Assembly: GCA_020634015.1 (NCBI GenBank)
Contig: JACKCN010000001.1
Coordinates: 293,001-357,000, forward strand
Reading direction: 5' to 3'
From: Candidatus Delongbacteria bacterium
Lineage (GTDB): Bacteria > CAIWAD01
Length of the DNA stretch: 64,000 nt
The notes under the pieces were generated by a model that worked only from the letters and a program-made list of their open reading frames with translations, did no database searches and was not told the origin of the DNA. The position numbers and the translations under genes were made by a program. Below, one piece after another: positions 36,086 to 44,312 of the stretch (its first letter is position 1; every line of letters begins with the position of its first letter).

Positions 36086-36610
36086 TCAGTTGCGGTGATC
36101 GTCCCGGGCTGAAGCGCCTCCGGCCGGATCGCCGGGCAATTCGCGCGATTCCCTGGCGCGCGCGCGCAGTTCACGGAAGAAGCTGCGCAACAGTTCGGCG
36201 CATTCCCCTTCCAGGACACCCGGCAGGCAGCTCACCTGATGGTTGAGACGAGTGTCGGCGATGATGTCATTCACACTGCCGCACCCCCCGGCCTTGGGGT
36301 CGGGAGCACCATAGACCAGCAACGGCACCCGGGCCAGCACCAGAGCCCCGGCACACATGGCGCACGGTTCGAGGGTGGCATAGAGCACGCAGTCTTCGAG
36401 GCGCCAGCTGCCCAGGGCATTGGCGGCCGCGCCGATCGCCAGGATCTCGGCATGGGCGGTGGGGTCCTGCAGGTGCTCGACCCCATTGTGTCCACGGCCG
36501 ATCACGTGGCCGCGATGCACGACCACCGCACCGACGGGCACTTCCTGCCTGGATTCGGCCTTGCGGGCTTCCCGGATCGCCATCCGCATGAAGATTTCGT
36601 GTTCGATCAC
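36086..36610 (-). CDS. tadA: tRNA-specific adenosine deaminase
   Basis: A 174-residue zinc deaminase that converts A34 to inosine in tRNA-Arg(ACG), and perhaps other tRNAs. Zinc and catalytic motifs are HAE (His53, Glu55) and PCAMC (Cys83, Cys86). EVPVGAVVV and YGAPDPKAGGCGS match TadA. The C-terminal tail of about 25 residues is charged and not conserved. The ATG overlaps the stop of the upstream exported-protein gene by 4 bp (ATGA). Confidence 0.95.
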   Translation of the reverse strand: MIEHEIFMRMAIREARKAESRQEVPVGAVVVHRGHVIGRGHNGVEHLQDPTAHAEILAIGAAANALGSWRLEDCVLYATLEPCAMCAGALVLARVPLLVYGAPDPKAGGCGSVNDIIADTRLNHQVSCLPGVLEGECAELLRSFFRELRARARESRELPGDPAGGASARDDHRN

Positions 36611-37200
36611 TTGCCGCCATCCCGCGAGGGGACGACGCTCGCCGCGGGCTGACGTTCGTCAAAGTCCAGTTCGACCCGGTAGATCCAGCCATGGCCCAGA
36701 CTGTCGGAGTCCACCTCGAGGAAGCCGGTGCTGCCTTCGCCCTGCACGACGACAAAACGCTGAAGTCCAGGCAGCAGGTGGCTTGTGGCCAGCAGGTCCG
36801 GATTCTCATAGAGCACGGGCGAGAGCAGGTCCAGGCTGTCCCCGGAGACCGGAATGCCATTGCCGCCCAGTTTGCCCAGCTTGCGCTGGGGAGTGCTGCG
36901 CGTGGAAGCGGGCGAGTCCTTGCGCACCAGTCCCAGCTCGGTGCGATAGATGTACGCCGTGCTGCCGTCATCCAGACTGACCCGGTAGAAGCGTCCGTCG
37001 AAGTCCTCCACCGTCACGCTCTGGCTGGCGTGCATGTAGTGCGAGGTGGAAGAGAAATCTGCTTTCTCGTAGGACAGGCAGGGCAGGATCTCCAGTTGCT
37101 GCCCCTTCTCCAGTGCCTTGTCGGCCCCGAAGGGTACGTAGGGAGCATCGGCGGCGCCGAGCAGGCCGGCGAGCAGCAGGGAGATCAACAGGGTTCTCAT
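36607..37200 (-). CDS. exported protein of unknown function, SH3-like
   Basis: A 197-residue protein with a signal peptide (MRTLLISLLLAGLLGAADA). Two similar beta-rich halves end in paired patterns, DGRFYRVSLDDGSTAYIYRT and GEGSTGFLEVDSDSLGHGWIYRVEL, resembling bacterial SH3 (SH3b) repeats that bind cell-wall peptides or proteins. No catalytic residues are recognised. Translationally coupled to tadA by an ATGA overlap, although the functions appear unrelated. Function unknown. Confidence 0.65.
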   Translation of the reverse strand: MRTLLISLLLAGLLGAADAPYVPFGADKALEKGQQLEILPCLSYEKADFSSTSHYMHASQSVTVEDFDGRFYRVSLDDGSTAYIYRTELGLVRKDSPASTRSTPQRKLGKLGGNGIPVSGDSLDLLSPVLYENPDLLATSHLLPGLQRFVVVQGEGSTGFLEVDSDSLGHGWIYRVELDFDERQPAASVVPSRDGGK

Positions 37201-37246
37201 GGGTCACTCCGGTTTCGGGAATCGGCGCACTCGGGCACGCCATGGT

Positions 37247-38053
37247 TCAGGGCATGCCGCCAAGGGCCCAGCCAATGTACCACGACACCAGTCGCTCTCC
37301 AATGAACAGGCCCAGCAGGGACCCAAGTGCAAGCCAGGGTCCGAAGGGAATCTCGCGGCTGCCCTTCAGCTTCTGCACAGGGATCGCCAGCACCAGCCCG
37401 GCCACACAGGCCAGGAAGATCGCCAGCAGGGTTCGTTCCCAGCCCAGATACAGGCCCACCGCGCCCATCAGCTTCACATCGCCCAGGCCCAGGCCTTCCT
37501 GCTTGAGCAGCAGCAGCGACAACTGGCGCACGGCCAGCAGACTGAACAGACCGGCGGCGGCACCCAGCAGCGCGGCCCCCGGTCCCAGAATGTCAGGGCT
37601 GCCGGGCCAGAACGCCGCGATCAGCCCCGTGGATCCCACGCCGCAGATCGCCAGAGCAAGAACCAGGGGATTGGGCAGGCGATAGGTCTCCCAGTCGATG
37701 ACCGAAAGCACCACCAGCAGCAGCACGAAAGGCATGTAGTGGAACATGGCCGCTTCCAGGGGCCAGCGCAGCGCCAGCAGCAGGAACAGGCCTCCCACGG
37801 TGGCTTCCACCAATGGATAGCGCCAGGCGATGGGTCCCCGGCAGCCGGCACAGCGCCCGCGCAGCAGAAGCCATGACAGCAGCGGAATGTTCTCCCAGGG
37901 GCGGATCCGATGGGCACACTGCGGACAGGAAGACGGCGGGTGCCACAGCGACTCCCCGCGCGGCACCCGGTGGATCAGCACATTGCCGAAACTGCCCAGC
38001 GCCAGTCCCAGCAACACGGCCAGGATCTGCGGTGTGTATACGATCAGTTCCAC
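37247..38053 (-). CDS. pilD: prepilin peptidase / N-methyltransferase PilD
   Basis: A 268-residue inner-membrane aspartic protease that cleaves the leader from type IV prepilins and N-methylates the new N-terminus. The cytoplasmic zinc loop has CPQC and CAGC pairs. The catalytic aspartates lie in VIDWETYRLPN and GLGLGDVKLMGA (GxGD). About eight membrane segments are visible. I place the start at GTG 38053 (with GAGGGCAAGGAA upstream), because the longer frame to 38179 reads through a hairpin at 38123-38147 and has no family similarity. It closes the pil locus, downstream of pilC. Confidence 0.93.
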   Translation of the reverse strand: MELIVYTPQILAVLLGLALGSFGNVLIHRVPRGESLWHPPSSCPQCAHRIRPWENIPLLSWLLLRGRCAGCRGPIAWRYPLVEATVGGLFLLLALRWPLEAAMFHYMPFVLLLVVLSVIDWETYRLPNPLVLALAICGVGSTGLIAAFWPGSPDILGPGAALLGAAAGLFSLLAVRQLSLLLLKQEGLGLGDVKLMGAVGLYLGWERTLLAIFLACVAGLVLAIPVQKLKGSREIPFGPWLALGSLLGLFIGERLVSWYIGWALGGMP

Positions 38054-38122
38054 TTCCTTGCCCTCGACACTGATTCCGCCGCGGTCCGTCGGGAATTCCC
38101 GTGAGGAAATCGTTCCATGCAC

Positions 38123-38147
38123 AGCGTCCCGCCAGAGGCGGGACGCT
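38123..38147 (-). terminator. hairpin between pilC and pilD
   Basis: AGCGTCCCGCC, loop AGA and an exact reverse-complement arm, 54 bp beyond the pilC stop. No T-run follows on the minus strand, so it is either a weak or Rho-assisted terminator or an mRNA-processing/stability hairpin. Its position argues against a pilD start upstream of it. Confidence 0.55.
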
Positions 38148-38201
38148 GATGTCGTACATGTCAGTAAACGCTGCGGCATGCCGGGGCCGCCGCCGGGTGC
38201 G

Positions 38202-39449
38202 TCAGTAACCCAGGCTCTGCACCGCCTGACCGAAGTCGAAGATGGGCAGATAGATCACGATCACGATCGCGCCGATGATCAGACCCACGGCCACGATGAT
38301 GATCGGCTCGATCAGGCTGGTGAGACGCTCGATCATGGAATCCACCTGCTTCTGGTAGAACTCCGAGGCCTTGGCCAGCAGACCGTCCAACTCGCCGGAC
38401 TCCTCACCGGTCTGGGTCAGCTGCAGCATGATCGGGGGAAACACACCCGTGCGGGTCATTGCCACGGATAGACTGTAACCATCCTTGAGCATGTCCTGGA
38501 TGTCTTCCACGGCGCCCGCCATGATCCGGTTCTCCATGACCGCCTTCACCAGCTTGAGCGCTTCGGTCACCGTGACACCTGAAGCGAAGAGGATGCCCAG
38601 GGTCTTGGCGTACTTGTTGAGCAGGTTCAGATAGATCAGGTTGCCGAACACGGGAATCTTGAGTTTCATCTGGTCCCAGATCAGCTCGCCACGGTCGGTC
38701 AGGGTCAGGACCCAGAGGAAGAACAGCGCCGAAAAAGTCCCCAGCATCACGATGATGAAGTTGTTGGCCACGATGTTGGACATGGCCACCAGCGCCAGGG
38801 TCGGTGCGGGCAGCGAGGCGCCCAGGCTGGCGTAGATGTCGCTGAACTGGGGAATGATCTTCCAGAGCAGGATCAGCAGCGCCAGGCCCAGAATCACCAT
38901 CATGATCACGGGGTAATAAAGCGCACCCTTCACCTTCTGGCGCGTGTCTTCCACGTTCTCGAGATAGTCGGCCAGGTCCTTGAGCACCGTGTGCAGCGAA
39001 CCGGACACCTCACCCGCCTTCACCAGCGCCACATAGAGGCTGTCGAAGTGATACGGGTAGTGGCTCATCGCGTCGGAAAGCTGGACACCGCGCTTGATCT
39101 CGCTGTTGACCGCTTCCAGTGTGCGACGGAATTTCTTGTTGGTTTCGGAGATGGCCAGGTTGCCAATGGACTTTTCGAGAGTCAGACCGGCCGAGAACAT
39201 GGTCGAAAGCTGCCGGGTGAAGAACACCAGACTGCGCAGGGGAATGTGCTGTTTGACCCGCTCGAAGGCCAGGTTGATCTTGTCCAGCACGGTGACCTGT
39301 GTGCTCTCGCCCACCTTGCGCTCCTTGAGGGAGACCAAGGTTCCCTGGCTGCGCAGGGATTCGATGGCGGCTTCCATGGTGGCAGCACGCATCTCGGCTT
39401 CGATACGTTCACCGGCCGCATTGCGAATGACATAATTGAAGGTCGGCAT
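38202..39449 (-). CDS. pilC: type IV pilus inner-membrane platform protein PilC
   Basis: A 415-residue GspF/PilC-family polytopic protein that links the assembly ATPases to the pilin pool. The N-terminal region MPTFNYVIRNAAGERIEAEM is typical, followed by two GspF repeats: RSLVFFTRQLSTMFSAGLTL with KAGEVSGSLH, and NKYAKTLGILFASGVTV with TGEESGELDGLL. Three membrane helices (about residues 170-200, 215-245 and near the C-terminus) are in their usual places. It starts 27 bp after pilB. Confidence 0.96.
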   Translation of the reverse strand: MPTFNYVIRNAAGERIEAEMRAATMEAAIESLRSQGTLVSLKERKVGESTQVTVLDKINLAFERVKQHIPLRSLVFFTRQLSTMFSAGLTLEKSIGNLAISETNKKFRRTLEAVNSEIKRGVQLSDAMSHYPYHFDSLYVALVKAGEVSGSLHTVLKDLADYLENVEDTRQKVKGALYYPVIMMVILGLALLILLWKIIPQFSDIYASLGASLPAPTLALVAMSNIVANNFIIVMLGTFSALFFLWVLTLTDRGELIWDQMKLKIPVFGNLIYLNLLNKYAKTLGILFASGVTVTEALKLVKAVMENRIMAGAVEDIQDMLKDGYSLSVAMTRTGVFPPIMLQLTQTGEESGELDGLLAKASEFYQKQVDSMIERLTSLIEPIIIVAVGLIIGAIVIVIYLPIFDFGQAVQSLGY

Positions 39450-39476
39450 GTGGGTATCCCGTTCCGCTCGCTAGGT

Positions 39477-41177
39477 TTAGAAGTCCTCGACCGTGGCACG
39501 CTTGACTTCGGACAACGTGGTCGTGCCATCAAGCACACGTTCGATGCCCGCATTGCGCAGAGGCACCATGCCATTGACGATGGCCTGTTCACGGATCAGC
39601 TGCTGGTTCATGTTGTCGTAGATCATCTTGCGGATGTCCTGGCGGATTTCCAGGATTTCGAAGATTCCCGTACGACCGCGGAACCCGCTGTTCCGGCACA
39701 CGGGACAGCCCTTGCCGAAATAGATGTCCTTGCCCGTGTACTTCTCGGGATCCTCGTGGAGGCTGATCCAGTCTTCGGGTGTCGAGGGACGCGAGGTCTT
39801 GCAGTTCTTGCAGATCGTGCGCACCAGACGCTGAGCCATCACCAGGTTCAGGCAGCTTCCCACCAGGAAGGGGGGAATGCCAAGGTCGATGTAACGCGTG
39901 ATGGTGGTCGGCGCGTCGTTGGCGTGCAGCGTACTGAACACAAGGTGACCGGTCAGCGCGAACTTGATCGCCATGTCGGCCGTCTCGTGGTCACGAATTT
40001 CACCAAGCAGCAGGGTATCGGGGTCCTGGCGCAGAATGCTTCGCAGGGCCGCAGCGAAGGTCAGGCCGATGCGTTCGCGCACCTGCACCTGGTTGATGCC
40101 GCTGATCTGGTACTCCACCGGGTCTTCCACGGTGGTGATGTTGTCGGACACCGACTTGATCTCGGTCAGCGCCGCATACAGCGTGGTGGACTTGCCGGAG
40201 CCGGTGGGGCCCGAGATGATCACCATGCCGTAGGGCTGTTCGATCCAGTGGCGGAAGATGCCCAGCTCATAGTCCCGGAAGCCCAGATTGCGCAGATCCA
40301 GCATGAACCCAGTCTTGTCCAGCAGACGCATCACCACCTTCTCGCCGTGTACGGTGGGCAGAATGCTCACGCGCACGTCCACTTCGCGGTCGGCGGTCTT
40401 GATGGTGAAACGACCGTCCTGGGTCAGGCGGCGCTCGGCGATGTTGAGCTTCGAGATGATCTTGATGCGGCTGACCACGGCCGGGTGGTTCTGGTTGGGA
40501 ATGCGCATGGTTTCCACCAGCATTCCGTCCACGCGGTAGCGGACACGCGTTTCCTTCTCCTCCGGCTCGACGTGCACGTCGGTGGCACGTTCCTTGATCG
40601 CCTCGGAGAGCATCAGGTTCACCAGCTTGACGATGGGGCTGTCGGAGACGGTGGCATCCACTTCCAGGCCCTGATCGCGGTTGTCCGCATCGGGGTCGGC
40701 CATGAATTCCATTTCGCCGATGGCATCGGAGACTTCGCTGGACTTGCGGATGCGTACATACATCCGCTCGATGGCCTCGGCGATCGCGCGCTCACCACCC
40801 ATGCGGGTGACGAGGGTACGGCCCTGGAGGCTCTTCTTGAGGTTGTCCAGCACCACGATGTCTTCGGGATCGACCATCGCCACCAGCACCGTGTTCTCGT
40901 CCATGGTGATGGGGATCAGGCGGTTGGCCTTGGCGAAGTCTTCGGAGACCAGACGACAGGCCTTTTCATCCGCCACGAGGATCTGGTCGGATTTCAGGAA
41001 GTCAGTGCCAGCCTGATCGGCCAGAGCTTCGGTCAGCTGATCTTCGGTCACCAGATTCAGACTGATCAGGATTTCCCCGATCTTTTTTTCCATGTAGTTC
41101 TGAGAAAGAGCCTGCTGCAGCTTTACCTGGTCCAGATAGCCTTTTCGGATCAGAATCTCGCCGAGTTTCTCAAACAT
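39477..41177 (-). CDS. pilB: type IV pilus extension ATPase PilB
   Basis: A 566-residue cytoplasmic hexameric ATPase that drives pilus assembly. Two N-terminal GspE-N/MshEN-like segments contain LGEILIRKGYLDQVKLQQAL, the site that binds c-di-GMP in MshE-type ATPases. The C-terminal ATPase has Walker A GPTGSGKSTT, an Asp box TTVEDPVEY, Walker B LLLGEIRD and a His box TGHLVFSTLHAND. Zinc-binding Cys pairs are CKNC and CPVC. It is separated from the upstream lipoprotein gene by a strong terminator, so it probably has its own promoter. Confidence 0.96.
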   Translation of the reverse strand: MFEKLGEILIRKGYLDQVKLQQALSQNYMEKKIGEILISLNLVTEDQLTEALADQAGTDFLKSDQILVADEKACRLVSEDFAKANRLIPITMDENTVLVAMVDPEDIVVLDNLKKSLQGRTLVTRMGGERAIAEAIERMYVRIRKSSEVSDAIGEMEFMADPDADNRDQGLEVDATVSDSPIVKLVNLMLSEAIKERATDVHVEPEEKETRVRYRVDGMLVETMRIPNQNHPAVVSRIKIISKLNIAERRLTQDGRFTIKTADREVDVRVSILPTVHGEKVVMRLLDKTGFMLDLRNLGFRDYELGIFRHWIEQPYGMVIISGPTGSGKSTTLYAALTEIKSVSDNITTVEDPVEYQISGINQVQVRERIGLTFAAALRSILRQDPDTLLLGEIRDHETADMAIKFALTGHLVFSTLHANDAPTTITRYIDLGIPPFLVGSCLNLVMAQRLVRTICKNCKTSRPSTPEDWISLHEDPEKYTGKDIYFGKGCPVCRNSGFRGRTGIFEILEIRQDIRKMIYDNMNQQLIREQAIVNGMVPLRNAGIERVLDGTTTLSEVKRATVEDF

Positions 41178-41211
41178 GCGGTCCTCTATTGCGGGAGAGT
41201 GGGACGATTCC

Positions 41212-41241
41212 GTTACATGCGGGGGAACACGAAAGCGTCAA
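41212..41241 (-). promoter_or_regulatory. candidate promoter for pilB-pilC
   Basis: On the minus strand TTGACG (41236-41241) and TGTAAC (41212-41217) are 18 bp apart, just beyond the terminator and 35 bp before the pilB ATG. The -35 box overlaps the terminator T-run. The match is partial and the call rests mainly on position. Confidence 0.3.
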
Positions 41242-41273
41242 AAAAGGCCCCGCCCGCCAGAGCGGGCGGGGCC
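41240..41273 (-). terminator. strong intrinsic terminator after the Ig-like lipoprotein gene
   Basis: GGCCCCGCCCGC (41246-41257), loop CAGA, and GCGGGCGGGGCC (41262-41273), followed on the minus strand by a run of six T. It begins 13 bp after the stop codon of the lipoprotein gene and should separate pilM-to-lipoprotein transcription from pilB-C-D. Confidence 0.92.
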
Positions 41274-41286
41274 GTTCTCACAGAGC

Positions 41287-44200
41287 CTAGTTTTCGGCCT
41301 GCTGGCAGGGTCGCAGCAGCAACACGCTGATGTCATTGGACTGCGGGTTGGCTCCCGGCATGCGCACGGCACCGAAGTTGAGAGTCTGGTTGCCGTAGCT
41401 CCAGCAGTTCTCGTTGGCGTCGGTATCGGGGCACTGGGCACCCAGGTTCGGCAACAGGACCGAACTGACCTGCAGCAGGGTCTGGGCCACACCGTTGGAA
41501 TTGGTGATCACTTCGATCACCGAGCCCACGGGCTGACCGGAGTCGATGTCGAAGTACAGGCCCGGCTGATCGGCCCAGAAACGCACCACCTGGTCGGCGA
41601 TGGGAGTTCCGTAACCGTCGATCAGGGTGCCCTGCACCAGCAGCACCTCACTCTGGACGTTGTTGCAGTTGCGCATCGGGAACACGACCTGGGCGGCGGA
41701 GGCCACCACGGTCAGGTTGTCGTCGCGCTCGCCGGGCTGGAAGGGCAGCTGGAAAATGCCGGGCGGATCGGGATAGATCACGTCCACATATCCGGTGACC
41801 CAGGTGGTATCGCCCGTGACTTCGTCGATCTGGGGCACGGAACCGCCGGAGCGGGCCCGCACATGGGTCAGCGTGTCACCGATGGACAGACCGTGGTAGA
41901 GCATGTAGTTCTCGGCCACGCCGTGGATGTCCAGCTCGCCATCGGCATTGAAGCCGGTACGACCAAAGCCTTCGAAGGAACAGACGTTGGGCGGGAAGGG
42001 CGAGAACAGCACCGCTGTGGAGTCTTCCACATCGTTGCCGAAGCGGTCGAACAGGTGCACGGACCAGGTCACGCGCCACATGCCGCCACCGATCTGCTCA
42101 CCCACGCCGTCGAAACCGATCTCGCCGAAGGTCGGCGGGCCGGCGACCACGGTCACCAGGGACTCAAGCGTGCAGAGCTGCTCCAGGCCACCCGGATCGA
42201 TGCAGGCATCGAGCGTGATGGGGCCGGGGCGATCACCCGCGTTGAGGGTGACCTGGGCGATACCATTGGAGGTGGTCACGACCAGGGGCTGGGCGAAGTA
42301 GTACCGGGTGTCATCGCCGGGGCGATTCATGTACACATTGTCGGGAGCCTGCGCCACAGTGAAGGACACGTTGTAGGGCAGGTTGACCAGGCTGCCGCCG
42401 GCATCCACGACGCGGGCGGTCACCAGCGCGTCGCTGGAGCTGCCGTTGCCCTGGATCTGGATCCGCTGCTCACTGGTGTTCAGCGTGATGTTGGCCGGAG
42501 TACCGGAAAGAATGGTCAGCGTGGTGGGGCTGGACCAGAGGGTCTCGGGCGGGCTGACATTCGGCTTGGCGTAAAAGGCCACCACCTGGCTCAGGCCATT
42601 GGTTCCGTTCATCGCGAACTGGGCCTGGGCCACACCGGCGAAGTTTGTGATCGCCGAATTGTTGATCGCGCCCACACCATTGGTGCGGAAGCCGATGTTC
42701 AGTCCGGCACCCAGAGCCTGATTCTGGGAATTGAACACCTGGGCGAACACGGCCGTCGTGGTCTGGTTCGCATCGGGCAGAGTGTCGTTGCCGGTGGTCA
42801 CCACGATGCGTGAGGGCACACCCAGCGGCAGGGTCAGCGTGAAGGGGGCCGCACCCGAGACCAGGGTTGTCCCAAGCGAATTGCGATAGGAGTACGCCAG
42901 ATTCAGGGTCTGACCGGCATGGCTTTCGTCGCAGTCGTGCCAGTTGACCGTGGCCACACCACTTTCGTTGGTCACGGCGGAGCCGCCGATCTGGCCATGG
43001 CTGGCCGAGAAACGCACGATCTGATTCACGATGGGGTCATCGTTGTCCGTGTACTTCATGGTCACGCGAATCGGCAGCTGGTTGTCATCCAGGCACTCGC
43101 TGTCGATTTCCAGCGGGAACCCGGTGGAGGGCGAGGTCAGCGAGAGGCCGATGGTGCGCGGAGTGTTCACGAAGAAGCTCTCGCTGAAGCTGTCGGCATT
43201 CAGGCCCTGGCTGGTGAGGCTGAAGGTGTTGTTGCCGGAGTCGGTGCCACAACTGCGCCACCAGAAGCTGATCGTGCCATCCTCCGAGGTCACCACCGAG
43301 GTGGCCGACACGGTGCCGATCTCGGTGTCCAGCGAGAAGAGCTGGTTCACCATCAGGCTGTCGTTGCGGTCGGTGAAACGATACACGAACACCGTGGAAT
43401 CCGCGCAGAGCAGGTCACTGCGGAAGGTGGTGTTCAGCGGCGGCGAGACGCGGGTCATCTTGGTGCCGAAGCGGTTCAACAGGCGCAGCTCGTTGGTGAA
43501 CGAGGTGCTGGTGTTCTTGATCGTGGCAATCAGGTTGATCCGCACCGTGTCCGCGGGCTGGGCCGTGGAATTGGCATAGTACACACCGCTGATCATGCCC
43601 GAGTTGTCGGTGGTGAAGTCGCCGCCCGTGATGTTGCCCGGGTTGGCTCCGTTCAGCGCACTGACGCGGAAGGACATGGTCACGCCCGACACGGGCTGGC
43701 GTTCGAAACCGCCATCGCCGGTGGGAGTGTCACGGTAGGCCTGGACCACGATCGGCAAGGTCTCGCCGTTGGCCCGGGTACGGTTGAGGTATGCACCTTC
43801 GGCCGGGGAGACGAAGTCCAGCAGGATTTCGCTCTGCTCCACCAGACTCAGGGCGCGCGATCCGGTGCGGCTCTGGCTGGTGGCCGTGAAGTTGACGGTC
43901 AGGCTGCCGGAGATCTGGTCGTCGGGCAGCAGGCGAAACACATACTTCGCCACACCATCCGCGTTGGAGGTGTTGGCCGTGTAGCCGGAGTTGCTGTCCC
44001 CGATGGGGGTCAGCGACCCGAAGGACGTGCTCAGGTTGAGGCTGACGGCGGCACCGGACACGGAGGCATTGCCCGCTCCCAGCACGCGCACGGTCACCGT
44101 GTCGACCACCGTGTTCAGGGTGTTCTGGCTGTAATAGATCGCCGAGTTGGACAGGGATACAACGACCCGATCCACCGGAATGACGCCCGTGCCGTTGTCG

Positions 44201-44289
44201 ATGCCGGACGTGTTCACGGTGCGGGAATCGCAGCCGTAGAACAGCACCGGCAAGGCCAGGGCAAGGAACAGTCCCTTTGACAATTTCAT
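41287..44289 (-). CDS. large lipoprotein with about eight Ig-like (Big/invasin-type) domains
   Basis: A 1000-residue lipoprotein: signal ALALPVLFYGC with lipid-attachment Cys20. About eight tandem beta-sandwich domains follow, each around 100 residues, with the invasin/Big_1 hallmark 'T(N/S)..GVA' before the last strands, as in TSNADGVAKYVFRL, TNESGVATVNWHDCDES, TNFAGVAQAQF and TNSNGVAQTLLQVS. Several domains contain paired Cys that may form disulfides. Such proteins usually act as adhesins or periplasmic spacers. The gene lies 23 bp downstream of pilQ and ends at a strong terminator, so it is an integral part of the pil operon. A pilus-associated adhesin or secretin-linked factor is inferred; no orthologue is known to me. 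Confidence 0.85.
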   Translation of the reverse strand: MKLSKGLFLALALPVLFYGCDSRTVNTSGIDNGTGVIPVDRVVVSLSNSAIYYSQNTLNTVVDTVTVRVLGAGNASVSGAAVSLNLSTSFGSLTPIGDSNSGYTANTSNADGVAKYVFRLLPDDQISGSLTVNFTATSQSRTGSRALSLVEQSEILLDFVSPAEGAYLNRTRANGETLPIVVQAYRDTPTGDGGFERQPVSGVTMSFRVSALNGANPGNITGGDFTTDNSGMISGVYYANSTAQPADTVRINLIATIKNTSTSFTNELRLLNRFGTKMTRVSPPLNTTFRSDLLCADSTVFVYRFTDRNDSLMVNQLFSLDTEIGTVSATSVVTSEDGTISFWWRSCGTDSGNNTFSLTSQGLNADSFSESFFVNTPRTIGLSLTSPSTGFPLEIDSECLDDNQLPIRVTMKYTDNDDPIVNQIVRFSASHGQIGGSAVTNESGVATVNWHDCDESHAGQTLNLAYSYRNSLGTTLVSGAAPFTLTLPLGVPSRIVVTTGNDTLPDANQTTTAVFAQVFNSQNQALGAGLNIGFRTNGVGAINNSAITNFAGVAQAQFAMNGTNGLSQVVAFYAKPNVSPPETLWSSPTTLTILSGTPANITLNTSEQRIQIQGNGSSSDALVTARVVDAGGSLVNLPYNVSFTVAQAPDNVYMNRPGDDTRYYFAQPLVVTTSNGIAQVTLNAGDRPGPITLDACIDPGGLEQLCTLESLVTVVAGPPTFGEIGFDGVGEQIGGGMWRVTWSVHLFDRFGNDVEDSTAVLFSPFPPNVCSFEGFGRTGFNADGELDIHGVAENYMLYHGLSIGDTLTHVRARSGGSVPQIDEVTGDTTWVTGYVDVIYPDPPGIFQLPFQPGERDDNLTVVASAAQVVFPMRNCNNVQSEVLLVQGTLIDGYGTPIADQVVRFWADQPGLYFDIDSGQPVGSVIEVITNSNGVAQTLLQVSSVLLPNLGAQCPDTDANENCWSYGNQTLNFGAVRMPGANPQSNDISVLLLRPCQQAEN

Positions 44290-44312
44290 GGCGTACTCTC
44301 CCTTTTCTGCCG

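Noticed and set aside
38991..41330. 779-codon plus-strand frame opposite pilC/pilB
   Set aside because: The pilC and pilB motifs on the minus strand are unambiguous; this is a shadow frame rich in His/Gln/Val.
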